A stretch of 32,301 nt of DNA from Syntrophobacterales bacterium (GCA_018053845.1 JAGPKU010000023.1:1-32301), one strand, 5' to 3'; shown: positions 7,537 to 16,492, counted from the first letter of the stretch. The notes: generated by a model from the sequence alone, not told the origin. A program made the numbers and translations.

Positions 7537-8601
7537 ATGGCCGTCCCCGGGAATTTCATAACGCTGACGCACATCGCCATGACGAGGGTCCTGCCCGCCG
7601 TGCACCGGTTTCTCGCGGGGTGGAAGCAGAAGGCGCAGAAGATCCCCGACCCCGAGTTGCGCCGCCAGGCCCTCATGAGCATCGGGAACAAGACCTTCCA
7701 TTGCGAGGGCGGCGGGATCTACACCCTGCTTGCGGGGGGGCGGGCTGCGGAGACGATGCGCTTCATCATCGCCTACCAGACGATCAGCGACTACCTCGAC
7801 AACCTCTGCGACCGCGGCACCTCGCGCGACCCGGAGGATTTCCGGTCCCTGCACACGGCCCTGGCCGATGCCCTGACCCCCGGGGCCGAGCCCGGCGACT
7901 ACTACCGCTGCCGGCGGGAAAAGGACGACGGGGGCTACCTGCCCGCCCTCGTGCGGACCTGCCAGAACGTGCTGAAGAACCATCCGGCGCACGGACGGAT
8001 CGCCCCGCACCTGCACGAACTCGCCGGCTATTACCGGGAGCTTCAGGTGCACAAGCACGTGGCGGCCGAGGAGGTCCGGCCGCGCCTCGAGGCATGGTTT
8101 GCCGGCTGCCGGGAATCTTTCCCGGCGGTGCAGTGGCAGGAATTCTGCGCCGCCTCGGGGTCCACGCTGGGGGTCTTTTCCCTCGTCTCGCAGAGTTGGG
8201 GAAACGATCTTTCGGAAGACGTTCTTCGACGGATAAAGGAAGCCTACTTCCCCTGGGTTCAGGGGCTCCACATCCTGCTGGACTACTGCGTGGACCGCGA
8301 GGAGGACCGCGCCGCCGGGGAACTGAATTTCTGCGATCACTACCGGGACGAGGACGAGATGGCCGAGCGGTTCATCCATTTCTACCGGATGTCGGACCGG
8401 GCGCTCGGCGGGCTGCCGGACCCGGAATTTCATCGCATGCTCCTCAAGGGGGTCCTTGCCGTCTACCTCTCGGACGTGAAGATGGGCCGCCAGGGACGCC
8501 GCGCAAACCGCCTCTCCAGGCGACTCCTGCGGGAGGGCGGACCGCTGGCCTGGTTCTTTTTCGCCAACTGCTGGGTCTATCGGCGGGCCAAGAACACATA
8601 A
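7537..8601 (+). CDS. Class IB terpene synthase (DUF2600, YtpB-like)
   Basis: A 354-residue protein that closely follows the DUF2600 / tetraprenyl-beta-curcumene synthase (YtpB) pattern of Bacillus. The characteristic TISDYLDNLCDRGTSRDPED runs from residues 82-101, giving the first metal-binding aspartates (D85, D88). It is followed by LHTALADALTPGA and the DYYRCRREKDDGGYL block. The second acidic region LLDYCVDREED (D249, D253, E256, D257) is also intact. The family ionises long polyprenyl diphosphates using Mg2+; the substrate of this enzyme cannot be read from sequence. No prenyltransferase or other isoprenoid gene lies beside it. GGAGGA 4-5 nt before ATG 7537 fixes the start. The N-terminal AMTRVLPAVHRFLAGWK helix is also family-typical. 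Confidence 0.88.
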   Translation: MAVPGNFITLTHIAMTRVLPAVHRFLAGWKQKAQKIPDPELRRQALMSIGNKTFHCEGGGIYTLLAGGRAAETMRFIIAYQTISDYLDNLCDRGTSRDPEDFRSLHTALADALTPGAEPGDYYRCRREKDDGGYLPALVRTCQNVLKNHPAHGRIAPHLHELAGYYRELQVHKHVAAEEVRPRLEAWFAGCRESFPAVQWQEFCAASGSTLGVFSLVSQSWGNDLSEDVLRRIKEAYFPWVQGLHILLDYCVDREEDRAAGELNFCDHYRDEDEMAERFIHFYRMSDRALGGLPDPEFHRMLLKGVLAVYLSDVKMGRQGRRANRLSRRLLREGGPLAWFFFANCWVYRRAKNT

Positions 8602-8665
8602 CCGACGATGCGTCGGGTCATCCCGCTTCCTTCGTTGCCTCTGCTTGTGGATGTCGTGGTCACGA

Positions 8666-8770
8666 AGAGCCGAAGAGAGGAAGCGAGGAAGAGCGGACAA
8701 GTACAATCTTCCCTCTCCTCCGCTCTTCCGAACTTCCCGGCGTCCTCACTTCTCTCTTTTCAGGGTGCCC
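8666..8770 (+). repeat. Purine-rich dispersed repeat, copy B (two opposed arms)
   Basis: The left arm is purine-rich and contains GGAAGCGAGGAAG (8679-8691, identical to copy D at 15808-15820, minus) and GCGAGGAAGAGCGGA (8683-8697, identical to copy C on the minus strand). The right arm is the pyrimidine-rich opposite orientation. Confidence 0.65.
8687..8729 (+). terminator. Inverted repeat, possible terminator after terpene synthase
   Basis: Perfect 11-bp stem GGAAGAGCGGA (8687-8697) with TCCGCTCTTCC (8719-8729) and a 21-nt loop. There is no immediate T-run, so its role as an intrinsic terminator is uncertain; it is part of repeat copy B. Confidence 0.4.
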
Positions 8771-8837
8771 TGCGTCCGTCGATGCCGCGGCGGGCCGCAC
8801 CGACGGACGGAAACCCGTTTCGCCTTCCCGAAAACCG

Positions 8838-8846
8838 TGATAGAAT
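8838..8846 (+). promoter_or_regulatory. Extended -10 promoter for the Sec peroxiredoxin
   Basis: TGA-TAGAAT with the -10 at 8841-8846 (5/6) and TGn extension at 8838-8840; no good -35. It lies 74 nt upstream of the ATG at 8921. Confidence 0.5.
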
Positions 8847-8920
8847 GCCGTTCATCGAGCGCGGCAAGGGCATATCTCCATATTTCGCGCGCCTGAACGA
8901 TGTCGAAGAGGAGACGTTCC

Positions 8921-9448
8921 ATGAAGCTCAAGGTCGGCCGGAAAGCCCCCGATTTCACCCTGCCGAGCCATCTCGACCGTAAGGTGACCCTCTCGAAGTG
9001 CCTCGGCAAGGGGCCCGTCGTCATCGCGTTCTTTCCCCTGGCCTGGACGCCGGTCTGAACGAATCAGCTTCCCTCGTACGAGGCCGAACTGGCCCGGTTC
9101 GGGAAGCTCAATGCCCAGGTCCTGGGCATCAGCGTCGACCATGTCCCCTGCCTGAAGGCCTGGGCGGAGAGCCTCGGCGGAATCTCCTTCCCGCTGCTGA
9201 GCGATTTCTGCCCCCAGGGCGCCGTCGCGAAGAAATACGGCGTGAAGAGAAGGGAGGGGTTCTCGGAGCGGGCGATCTTCGTTCTCGACAGGTTCGGGAT
9301 CATCCGCTACATCGACATCCACGACATCGGCGACCGGCCCAAGAACAAGGTCCTGTTCGCCGAGCTCAAGAAGGTGATCCGGCTGGAAAGCGAGCTGGAG
9401 AAGGTCGCATCAGAACAAAAGACCCGGGCGGGAAAGGCCCGCAAGTGA
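8921..9448 (+). CDS. Selenocysteine-containing peroxiredoxin (in-frame TGA = Sec46)
   Basis: A 175-residue thioredoxin-fold peroxidase read through one TGA at 9056-9058. Before it the frame gives KAPDFTLPSHLDRKVTLS and VVIAFFPLAWTPV; after it, TNQLPSYEAELARF, VLGISVDHVPCLKAW and YGVKRREGFSERAIFVLD. This is one uninterrupted peroxiredoxin, and the TGA falls exactly on the peroxidatic cysteine of the TPVCT motif, so the residue is predicted to be selenocysteine (U46). The surrounding T43 and P44 of the active site are kept. C100 (DHVPCLKAW) is a candidate resolving or structural Cys. A stem-loop of the right placement follows (9066-9108). ATG 8921 has AGGAG 8 nt upstream. It should reduce peroxides with a thiol donor in the cytoplasm. 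A pseudogene is unlikely because the rest is perfectly conserved. Confidence 0.93.
9066..9108 (+). promoter_or_regulatory. Candidate bacterial SECIS element of the peroxiredoxin
   Basis: Outer stem AGCTTC (9066-9071) with GAAGCT (9103-9108); inner stem CCGAAC (9084-9089) with GTTCGG (9097-9102); apical loop TGGCCCG (9090-9096). A 12-nt 5' bulge (9072-9083) is itself a perfect palindrome. The apical loop starts 31 nt after the TGA, within the 16-37 nt usual for bacterial SECIS. Confidence 0.72.
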
Positions 9449-9459
9449 ACGCGACCCTT

Positions 9460-9501
9460 TTCACCCTTCGCGCCCCCGGCACAACCGGAGCGAAGGGTGA
9501 A
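9460..9501 (+). terminator. Hairpin after the peroxiredoxin gene
   Basis: Perfect 12-bp stem TTCACCCTTCGC (9460-9471) with GCGAAGGGTGAA (9490-9501) and an 18-nt loop, 12 nt after the stop. No T-run follows, so termination efficiency is uncertain. Confidence 0.6.
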
Positions 9502-9717
9502 GCATGTTGAGAGCAGACCGCTCGAGCAGGGTTCTCAAAGGCAGGGTGCGACGCGTTTTCGTGTACCGCTCTTTGCGAAGCGGAGCGTCCGCGGCGCGGG
9601 TTTTCGCGACTGCAGCGCAACAGGCGTCGGCGCGGTCTGAAACCGCATAGTGGCCGAAGGAATTCCGATCGAGCAAGAAGTGACATCCGTAGGAATAATA
9701 CAGAGTTCGTGCAACCC

Positions 9718-10647
9718 ATGAGGCCTTCCATCGAAAAAATCGCCATCATCGGCGCCGGCGCCCTCGGAGCGGTCTACGGCGGCATCCTCTACGAGATGGA
9801 CCCGAAGTGCGTCTGCTTCATCGCAGGCGGTGCCCGGCACGAAAAGCTCAAACGCGGCGGCGTGGTCGTGAACGGCAAGCACTACCCGATTGCCGTGGTG
9901 GGCCCCGAGGAGGCCGCCCCGGCGGACCTGCTCATCGTGGCCGTCAAGCATTATCATCTCGAACAGGCCATCGCCGAGATGAAGAACGCCGTCGGCCCTC
10001 AAACGACGGTCCTCTCCGTCATGAACGGCATCGACAGCGAGGAGCGCATCGGCGCGGTCTACGGGATGGACAAGGTGGTCTACGGCCTCACCCTCGGGAT
10101 CGACGCCGTGCGGGAGGGCAGCCGCGTCACCTACACCAACCGGGGTCGCATCTTCTTCGGCGAGGCGAAGAACCCCGCGATGACGGAACGGGTCCGGCGC
10201 ATCCACGATCTGTTCGACCGTGCCGGGATCGCCCACGTGATCCCCCCGGACATGATCCGCAGTCTCTGGTTCAAGTTCATGGTCAACGTGGGTGCCAACC
10301 AGACCTCGGCCGTCCTGCGTGCGGATTACGGGACCCTCCGGACGTCCCCCGAAGCCCGGGAGCTCATGGAGTCGGCCATGCGGGAGGTCATCGCGCTGGC
10401 CGGGACCCAGAACGTGGATCTCTCCGAGAAGGACATCGGGGAGTGGTACCGGGTCCTCGAGGGCCTCGACGCGGAGGGGAAGACCTCCATGTTCCAGGAT
10501 GTCGAGGCCGGCCGGAAGACGGAAGTGGAGATGTTCGCCGGAACGGTCATCGATCTGGGGAAGCGCCATGGCGTGGCGACCCCGGTGAACCAACGGCTCT
10601 TCGACGAGCTGAAGAGGATCGAGGCCGCGTCGGGGGCGAGGGCCTGA
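9718..10647 (+). CDS. Ketopantoate reductase family (2-dehydropantoate 2-reductase-like)
   Basis: A 309-residue NAD(P)H-dependent reductase. The N-terminal Rossmann motif IAIIGAGALGAVYGG is at about residues 8-22. ADLLIVAVKHYHLEQA (K77) and SVMNGIDSEERIG (N103) are the usual substrate-side motifs, and SLWFKFMVNVGANQTSA carries the expected catalytic lysine (K186) and N190. It would reduce 2-dehydropantoate to pantoate in coenzyme A synthesis, although many ApbA/PanE-family members act on other 2-keto acids and no other pan gene is nearby. A GTG at 9709 is an alternative start; neither start has a clear SD. An AATAAT -10-like hexamer at 9694-9699 would put the RNA start only about 12 nt before the ATG, so the leader may be very short. 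It is followed 14 nt later by the isochorismatase-like gene, probably in one operon. Confidence 0.85.
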   Translation: MRPSIEKIAIIGAGALGAVYGGILYEMDPKCVCFIAGGARHEKLKRGGVVVNGKHYPIAVVGPEEAAPADLLIVAVKHYHLEQAIAEMKNAVGPQTTVLSVMNGIDSEERIGAVYGMDKVVYGLTLGIDAVREGSRVTYTNRGRIFFGEAKNPAMTERVRRIHDLFDRAGIAHVIPPDMIRSLWFKFMVNVGANQTSAVLRADYGTLRTSPEARELMESAMREVIALAGTQNVDLSEKDIGEWYRVLEGLDAEGKTSMFQDVEAGRKTEVEMFAGTVIDLGKRHGVATPVNQRLFDELKRIEAASGARA

Positions 10648-10661
10648 AGGGAGGGGCGCGC

Positions 10662-11216
10662 ATGAAGCGGGCACTGCTGCTGGTGGACATCCAGAACGAC
10701 TACTTCACGGGCGGGGCGATGCCGCTGGTGGGGATGGAGACGGCGGCCGGAAAAGCGAGCGGCCTCCTCGAGCTCTTCCGGGACCGGTCCGAGCCCGTCT
10801 TTCACGTCCGGCACATCTCGAAGCGCCCCGGGGCGACCTTTTTCCTGCCCGGGACGAAGGGGGTCGAGATCCACCCCGCCGTCGAGCCGCTGTCCGCGGA
10901 GCCCGTCATCACCAAGGGCTTCCCGAACAGCTTCCGGGGCACGAATCTCCAGGACCTGCTGAAGAAGGCGGACGTGGGGCGCCTCGTCATCTGCGGCGCC
11001 ATGTCGCACATGTGCATTGACGCCACGGTGAGGGCGGCCTTCGACCTGGGGTTCCCATGCACCGTCGTCGAGGACGCCTGCGCGACGAGAAACCTTTCCT
11101 TCAAGGGGGAATCCGTCCCGGCCTGGGCGGTGCACGGCGCTTTCATGGCGGCCCTGCAGGGGATCTACGCGGAGGTCGTCTCCGCCGACGGGTTCATGGC
11201 ATCCGCCCAGGGCTGA
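10662..11216 (+). CDS. Isochorismatase-family cysteine hydrolase
   Basis: A 184-residue cytosolic enzyme with the complete catalytic triad of the family: D9 (LLLVDIQNDYF), K85 (VITKGFPNSFRGT) and C118 (GAMSHMCIDATVRAA). The cis-peptide region GAMS-HMC and the VVEDACATR strand near 136-144 are typical. The family includes nicotinamidases, isochorismatases, ureidoacrylate amidases and other small-amide hydrolases; the sequence does not identify the substrate. GGAGGGG lies 6 nt before ATG 10662, and only 14 nt separate it from the ketopantoate-reductase-like gene, so the two are probably cotranscribed. It converges on the C_GCAxxG_C_C gene with a 15-nt gap. Confidence 0.88.
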   Translation: MKRALLLVDIQNDYFTGGAMPLVGMETAAGKASGLLELFRDRSEPVFHVRHISKRPGATFFLPGTKGVEIHPAVEPLSAEPVITKGFPNSFRGTNLQDLLKKADVGRLVICGAMSHMCIDATVRAAFDLGFPCTVVEDACATRNLSFKGESVPAWAVHGAFMAALQGIYAEVVSADGFMASAQG

Positions 11217-11231
11217 GGCGGCCGGGGACCT

Positions 11232-11735
11232 TCACTCCTCCCGGTAGAGCGGGAACGGGGCGGCCGGCCCTTTGCGTGCCGCATCGCCGGATTCGGCCAG
11301 GATCTCTTCGAGAATCTCCGCCGCGCCGCGCACGTACCCGGGGCAGACGGTCCGGAAGATGTTCTTCCGCCTCGCCACGGCAAGCCCTTCGGGCCTGCTT
11401 ACGTCCACCCCCATCAGTTCCCGGCACTCCAGCGACCCATGGCGCAGGCTGAACTTCTCGGCGAATCGGCGCACGACCTCGTAGGAGAGCTCCTTCTGGC
11501 TCTGGTCGTCCGCCTTCGTCATGCCGTGCAGCAGGCCGATGACCATGTAGGCCCCCGTCACAGCCCCGCAGGTGCCGGCCATGCGGCCCATCCCGCTGCC
11601 GAACCCGCCGGCCACCTTGAGCGCAGTTTCCCGGTCCATGCCCAGCCCCGGCCCGTAGGTGGCCAGGATCGCCTGGGCGCAGCTGAACCCGCTCTGATGC
11701 TTTTTTACCGCTTCCTCGATGCGACTCTCGTTCAC
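11232..11735 (-). CDS. C_GCAxxG_C_C family probable redox protein
   Basis: A 167-residue protein of the Cys-rich redox family named for its spaced cysteines: FSCAQAILATYG near residue 18, GTCGAVTGAYMVIGL near 56-70, then two further cysteines in SLECRELMG and RTVCPGYV. The family is common in anaerobes; a redox or metal-binding role is assumed from the conserved cysteines, and the reaction is unknown. GTG 11735 is preferred because AGAGGAAA lies 6 nt upstream; an upstream in-frame ATG would add a basic, low-complexity tail. It lies 108 nt after the ribonucleotide reductase gene on the same strand and may be the last gene of the GAF-gap-nrdJ run. Confidence 0.82.
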   Translation of the reverse strand: MNESRIEEAVKKHQSGFSCAQAILATYGPGLGMDRETALKVAGGFGSGMGRMAGTCGAVTGAYMVIGLLHGMTKADDQSQKELSYEVVRRFAEKFSLRHGSLECRELMGVDVSRPEGLAVARRKNIFRTVCPGYVRGAAEILEEILAESGDAARKGPAAPFPLYREE

Positions 11736-11843
11736 TCTTTTCCTCTGTTTCGGCTTTGTTCCGGAATGCCCGTCACTCCGCCGCATTGTTCTTATCCTTC
11801 CATTCTTCCCTTTCGCCTTATGGCCTAAACCTTGAGCCTGTCC

Positions 11844-13973
11844 TTAAAACGTGCACGTCCCGGTCATGCAGCCGCCGGCGAACTCGGAGTCCGCCGCCAC
11901 GAGGTCCTCCTCGAGGATCACGGGGCCTCCGTCGGCCCCGCGGAAGGTCAGCACCTGCTCGGCCCGGCTCCCGTAGCGGTAGACGGTGATCCCCTTGCAC
12001 TTGAGCCGGTGGGCCGCAAGGTAGATGTTGCGCACGTCGTCGATCGTGGCCTCCGCGGGCAGGTTGATCGTCTTGGACACGGAGTTGTCGCAGTGCTCCT
12101 GGAAGGCGGCCTGGATCCGCAGGTGCTGCTCGGGCTCCACGTCGAAGGCCGTCACGAAGACCTTCTTGATGTCCCGCGGGATGCCCCGGACGCGGCGAAG
12201 GGTTCCCCAGCGGGCGATCTCGGCGAGGATCTCCCTCTTGTAGATCCCCCGGGCCCGGGCGACCTTCTCGAAAATCGGGTTGATCTCGAAGAGCCGGGTG
12301 CCCGACAGGACGTTGCGCACGTAGCTGATGGCGAAGAGCGGCTCGATGCCGCTCGAGCAGCCGGCGATGATGCTGATCGTCCCCGTGGGGGCCACGGTGT
12401 TGACCGTCGCGTTCCGGAGGGGCAGGTTCTTCCGCGCGTGGATCGACCGGGCATGGTTCGGGAAGACGCCCCGCTCCGCGGCCAGGCCCGCCGAGGCCTT
12501 CAGGGACTCGCGGCGGACGAAGGCCATGAGCCTGCGGGCGAACCCTTCGGCCTCCCGGGAGTCGTAGGGGATCCCGAGCCGGATCAGCATGTCGGCAAAC
12601 CCCATGATGCCCAGCCCGATCTTGCGGTTCGCGCGGGTGATCTCCTCGATCTCGGGCAGCGGGAAGTTGTTGACCTCGATGACGTCGTCCAGGAAGCGCA
12701 CCCCCCAGCGGATCGTCCGGGCCAGCCGCTCCCAGTCGGGACGGCCGTCCCTGACCATCCGCGCCAGGTTGACGGAGCCCAGGTTGCAGCTCTCGTAGGG
12801 CAGCAGAGGCAGCTCCCCGCAGGGGTTGGTGGCCTCGATGCGCCCCAGGGCGGGGGTGGGGTTGCGGCGGTTGACCGTGTCGGTGAAGATGAGTCCCGGG
12901 TCGCCCGTGCGCCAGGCGCCGTAGGCGATGAGGTCGAAGATCGTGCGGGCCCGGACCGTGCGGTCCCGCTTTCCCGTCCGGGGGTTGACGAGATCGAAGG
13001 CGCCGTTGCGGCGCACGGCGTCCATGAAGCGGTCCGTGACGGCGACGGAGAGGTTGAAGTTGGCGAAGCGCCCCCTGTCGATCTTGGCCTCGATGAATTC
13101 CATGATGTCGGGGTGGTCGCAGCGGAGGATCCCCATATTGGCCCCGCGGCGCCGACCCCCCTGGACGATGACGCCCGTCGCCGCGTCGAAGATGCTCATG
13201 AAGGAGACGGGCCCCGAGGCCTCGCCCTTGGTCGTCCGGACGAGATCCCCCTTGGGCCGCAGGCCAGAGAAGCTGAAGCCCGTGCCCCCGCCGGACTGGT
13301 GGATCTTGGCCATGTGGCGCAGGGCCCCGAAGATCCCGTCGATGGAATCGTCGACGGGCAGGACGAAGCAGGCCGAGAGCTGGCCCAGGGACGTCCCCGC
13401 GTTCATGAGGGTGGGCGAGTTGGGCAGGAAGGCCAGCTCGCGCATCAGGTCGTAGAAGTTCTCCTCGGCCTCGGTGGCCGAGACGGCAGACCGGAAGCGA
13501 TTTTCCGCCCCGGCCACGTGGCGCGCCACGCGGCGGAAGAGCTCGCCGGGGGTCTCGACGACGTTGCGCCCGTCGTCCTTGATGAGGTATCGCTTCTTCA
13601 GGACTTCCATGGCGTTGATGGGGAATTTGAGGTCGTCCCGCAGCCCCAGGGCCGCCTTGGCCTGCCTCATCTCGGCGCGGCGCTCGCGGTAGAGGATGTA
13701 GGCCCGTGCGATGGGGCCGAAGCCCGCCTTCATGAGGCCCTGCTCGACGAGGTCCTGGACGGCCTCGACGCCGGGGGTCGCCTTGCGGTACAGGCGGCCC
13801 ACATCGGCCAGCACGGTGTCGGTCACCGTCTCGGAGACGGCGATCGACCGCAGCCGGTCCTGGAGGACCTCGAAGGCCGCCCGCTCGACGGCGTAGCGGA
13901 TCTTTTCCTTCTCGAAGGGGACGACGGTGCCGTCGCGCTTCTTGATCTTCCGGGGGAGGGTGAGCTTCGGCAT
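11844..13973 (-). CDS. nrdJ: Adenosylcobalamin-dependent (class II) ribonucleotide reductase
   Basis: A 709-residue enzyme reducing ribonucleotides to deoxyribonucleotides with a cobalamin-generated thiyl radical. Residues about 5-95 form an ATP-cone for overall activity control. The core has C202 (LSACFVLP) and the N383-x-C385-x-E387 active-site signature (TNPCGELP). C396 (YESCNLGS) lies 11 residues later, the NrdJ spacing. The C-terminal re-reducing pair is C702/C707 (CMTGTCTF). There is no glycyl-radical motif, and no small-subunit gene accompanies it, supporting class II. ATG 13973 has GGAG 6-7 nt upstream; an ATG four codons earlier lacks a good SD. It follows the GAPDH gene by 69 nt on the same strand. 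Oxygen-independent chemistry suits an anaerobe that makes or imports B12. Confidence 0.95.
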   Translation of the reverse strand: MPKLTLPRKIKKRDGTVVPFEKEKIRYAVERAAFEVLQDRLRSIAVSETVTDTVLADVGRLYRKATPGVEAVQDLVEQGLMKAGFGPIARAYILYRERRAEMRQAKAALGLRDDLKFPINAMEVLKKRYLIKDDGRNVVETPGELFRRVARHVAGAENRFRSAVSATEAEENFYDLMRELAFLPNSPTLMNAGTSLGQLSACFVLPVDDSIDGIFGALRHMAKIHQSGGGTGFSFSGLRPKGDLVRTTKGEASGPVSFMSIFDAATGVIVQGGRRRGANMGILRCDHPDIMEFIEAKIDRGRFANFNLSVAVTDRFMDAVRRNGAFDLVNPRTGKRDRTVRARTIFDLIAYGAWRTGDPGLIFTDTVNRRNPTPALGRIEATNPCGELPLLPYESCNLGSVNLARMVRDGRPDWERLARTIRWGVRFLDDVIEVNNFPLPEIEEITRANRKIGLGIMGFADMLIRLGIPYDSREAEGFARRLMAFVRRESLKASAGLAAERGVFPNHARSIHARKNLPLRNATVNTVAPTGTISIIAGCSSGIEPLFAISYVRNVLSGTRLFEINPIFEKVARARGIYKREILAEIARWGTLRRVRGIPRDIKKVFVTAFDVEPEQHLRIQAAFQEHCDNSVSKTINLPAEATIDDVRNIYLAAHRLKCKGITVYRYGSRAEQVLTFRGADGGPVILEEDLVAADSEFAGGCMTGTCTF

Positions 13974-14042
13974 GACGATCTCCATTTGCCCACGGCCGCT
14001 TCTGCGGCCGCCTGCCGCCGGCCTGTTGCCTTGCGCCTTCTT

Positions 14043-15110
<1,068 letters not shown>

Positions 15111-15674
15111 TCAATTGTCGTCGATCCGGTACTTGTGCTCGACGAGCAGGTCGAAATTCGTCTTGAGGGCGCTGTAGAGACGTGCGTTGTCGAGGGCGAT
15201 GGCGCTGAGGTTGGCAACGGCCTCGAGAAACCGGATTTCCTGCCTGTCGAACTTCCGCTCTTCCCTCGTGTAGACGCGGAGCACGCCGATGAGCTTCTTT
15301 CCCACCGGCAGGGGGACGACGAGGACGGAGCGGATCTTTTCCTTCTTCGCCTCGGCGTTGTACTGAAAGCCCTTGTCCGTCTGGGCATCCCGGACCCAGA
15401 TCGTCCTGCCGCCCAGCGCCTTGCGGTCCACGCCGCTTTCCCTGACCAGCACGGGTCCCTTGACGAGGTACCCCTTCGACAGGCCGCAGGCCGCCCCCAT
15501 CAGCAGGCGCTTGCCCCGCGAGTCGAGGAGCCGGATGGCGCAGGCCTTGACGCCCATGGCCTCGGTCACGCAGCAGGCGATCTTCTCGAGGACCACTGCG
15601 GGCTCCAGGGAGGCGTTGATCACCCTCGCCACCTCGTAGAGGGCCGTGAAATAGTCTTTTTCCTTGCTCGTCAT
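15111..15674 (-). CDS. Stand-alone GAF domain protein
   Basis: A 187-residue soluble protein made of a single GAF domain. ALYEVARVINASLEPAVVLEKI (first helix) leads to GVKACAIRLLDSRGKRLLMGAACGL, the VLVVPLPVGKKLIGVLRVYTREERKF core near residues 118-142 and the closing helix EAVANLSAIALDNARLY. GAF domains bind small ligands or sense redox state. Here there is no attached kinase, cyclase or DNA-binding domain, so partners are unknown. C33/C34 (IACCVTEAMG), C46 and C63 could be relevant to redox sensing but this is speculative. AAGGTGA lies about 5 nt before the ATG at 15674. The gene precedes gap, and a link to redox control of that gene is conceivable but unproven. Confidence 0.85.
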   Translation of the reverse strand: MTSKEKDYFTALYEVARVINASLEPAVVLEKIACCVTEAMGVKACAIRLLDSRGKRLLMGAACGLSKGYLVKGPVLVRESGVDRKALGGRTIWVRDAQTDKGFQYNAEAKKEKIRSVLVVPLPVGKKLIGVLRVYTREERKFDRQEIRFLEAVANLSAIALDNARLYSALKTNFDLLVEHKYRIDDN

Positions 15675-15727
15675 GGCATCACCTTTTCCCGGCGTTCGTC
15701 GGTTTGCTGCCTGTATTTCCGCCGTTC

Positions 15728-15829
15728 ATGAAGTTCAGAAGATGTGAAGTTTCGAAGTTCAGACAAGCCGGGCCTCGCCCTCTTTTCACAACTTCTCGAC
15801 TTCCGAGCTTCCTCGCTTCCTTCCTCTCA
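15728..15829 (-). repeat. Purine-rich dispersed repeat, copy D
   Basis: On the minus strand it starts at the auxiliary-lipoprotein stop codon (15827-15829) and contains GGAAGCGAGGAAG (15820-15808), identical to copy B. An imperfect opposed arm (GAAGTTTCGAAGTT, about 11/14 to the complement of the other arm) allows a hairpin between this gene and the GAF gene. Confidence 0.6.
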
Positions 15830-16456
15830 CGGCGCCTTGGCATTCTTCGGCTCCACGACGGCCCTGTGCACATCCGCAACGAGGGCCGCGGAGAATTTCT
15901 GCATGGCCCCGCTCATGGCTTCGGCCAGCGCCCGTGCCGACTTCTCCTGCATGGCTTCCTCGAAGGCGTAGGTCTTCTGGAAGACGACGCGCTGCGTGAT
16001 CTCCCGCCGCGTCTTGTCCAGCAGCGTCACGTCGGCGGCCAGGCGAGCCGCGGGGCCCCGGCCGCCGTCCGTCTCCAGGAACTCGGTGACGGTGCCCGTC
16101 AGGACGAACCGTCCCTCGCCGGGGTCCTCGTAGCCGAGCACGGCCCTGAAGGCGCCGGAGGCGCGCAGGTCCCTCAGCATGAAATCCGTGACCATGTCGC
16201 CCGGCATCACGCGCCAGCGCTCCCGGCTGTAGACCCCCCGTTGGTAAGGGGAAGGCCGGTAGACCATGGCCGTCCCCGCGAAGGCCTGGGCCGTGGAGAA
16301 CGGCTCGACGCGGATCACGTCGTCGATCTTCGGCTGGGCGGGCGCCGCAGGCGGGGGATATTCGGGAAGGTACTGCTTCACCACGTAGGCCGTCTTCCCT
16401 CCCCCGCAACCCTCTACAACGAGCATCGCCAACAGCAGAACCAATAGCCGTCTCAA
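15827..16456 (-). CDS. ABC-transport auxiliary lipoprotein of the Mla-type system
   Basis: A 209-residue predicted lipoprotein: basic start, hydrophobic LLVLLLAMLVVEGC with the modified Cys near residue 17. The body matches the ABC-type transport auxiliary family (PqiC-like): VIRVEPFSTAQAF, then the MVYRPSPYQRGVYSRERWRVMP block and LTGTVTEFLE near 121-130. Such proteins are periplasmic partners of MlaD/MCE systems, possibly joining them to the outer membrane. It is the last gene of the mla-type operon, 36 nt after mlaD. It starts at TTG 16456: GGGAGGG 7 nt upstream is an excellent SD and no ATG or GTG is available before the signal. That SD and start lie in a purine-rich repeat (copy F). The lipobox VEGC is a weak match. 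Confidence 0.82.
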   Translation of the reverse strand: MRRLLVLLLAMLVVEGCGGGKTAYVVKQYLPEYPPPAAPAQPKIDDVIRVEPFSTAQAFAGTAMVYRPSPYQRGVYSRERWRVMPGDMVTDFMLRDLRASGAFRAVLGYEDPGEGRFVLTGTVTEFLETDGGRGPAARLAADVTLLDKTRREITQRVVFQKTYAFEEAMQEKSARALAEAMSGAMQKFSAALVADVHRAVVEPKNAKAP

Positions 16457-16492
16457 CTTCTTACCCTCCCACCTTCTTACCTTCTGTCCCTG
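16451..16492 (-). repeat. Purine-rich dispersed repeat, copy F (carries SD and TTG start)
   Basis: Minus-strand purine tract between mlaD and the auxiliary lipoprotein, with GGTAAGAAG occurring as internal units separated by GGTGGGAG. It supplies the GGGAGGG SD and the TTG start of the downstream gene. It resembles copies A-D in composition but shares no long exact word with them. Confidence 0.4.

Larger units (their letters stand above)
8602..8920. other. Intergenic region with repeat copy B and a promoter
   Basis: 319 nt between the terpene synthase stop and the peroxiredoxin start. It holds the purine/pyrimidine repeat with a perfect 11-bp inverted repeat (8687-8729), which may end terpene synthase transcription, and an extended -10 promoter (8838-8846). 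No small gene is supported. Confidence 0.5.

Noticed and set aside
9056-9058. Peroxiredoxin as a pseudogene with a nonsense mutation
   Set aside because: The rest of the protein is intact, the TGA falls on the catalytic Cys position, and a SECIS-like stem-loop follows.
9461-9676. A 71-residue minus-strand frame after the peroxiredoxin
   Set aside because: It overlaps the terminator hairpin, has no convincing SD and has a chance-like composition.
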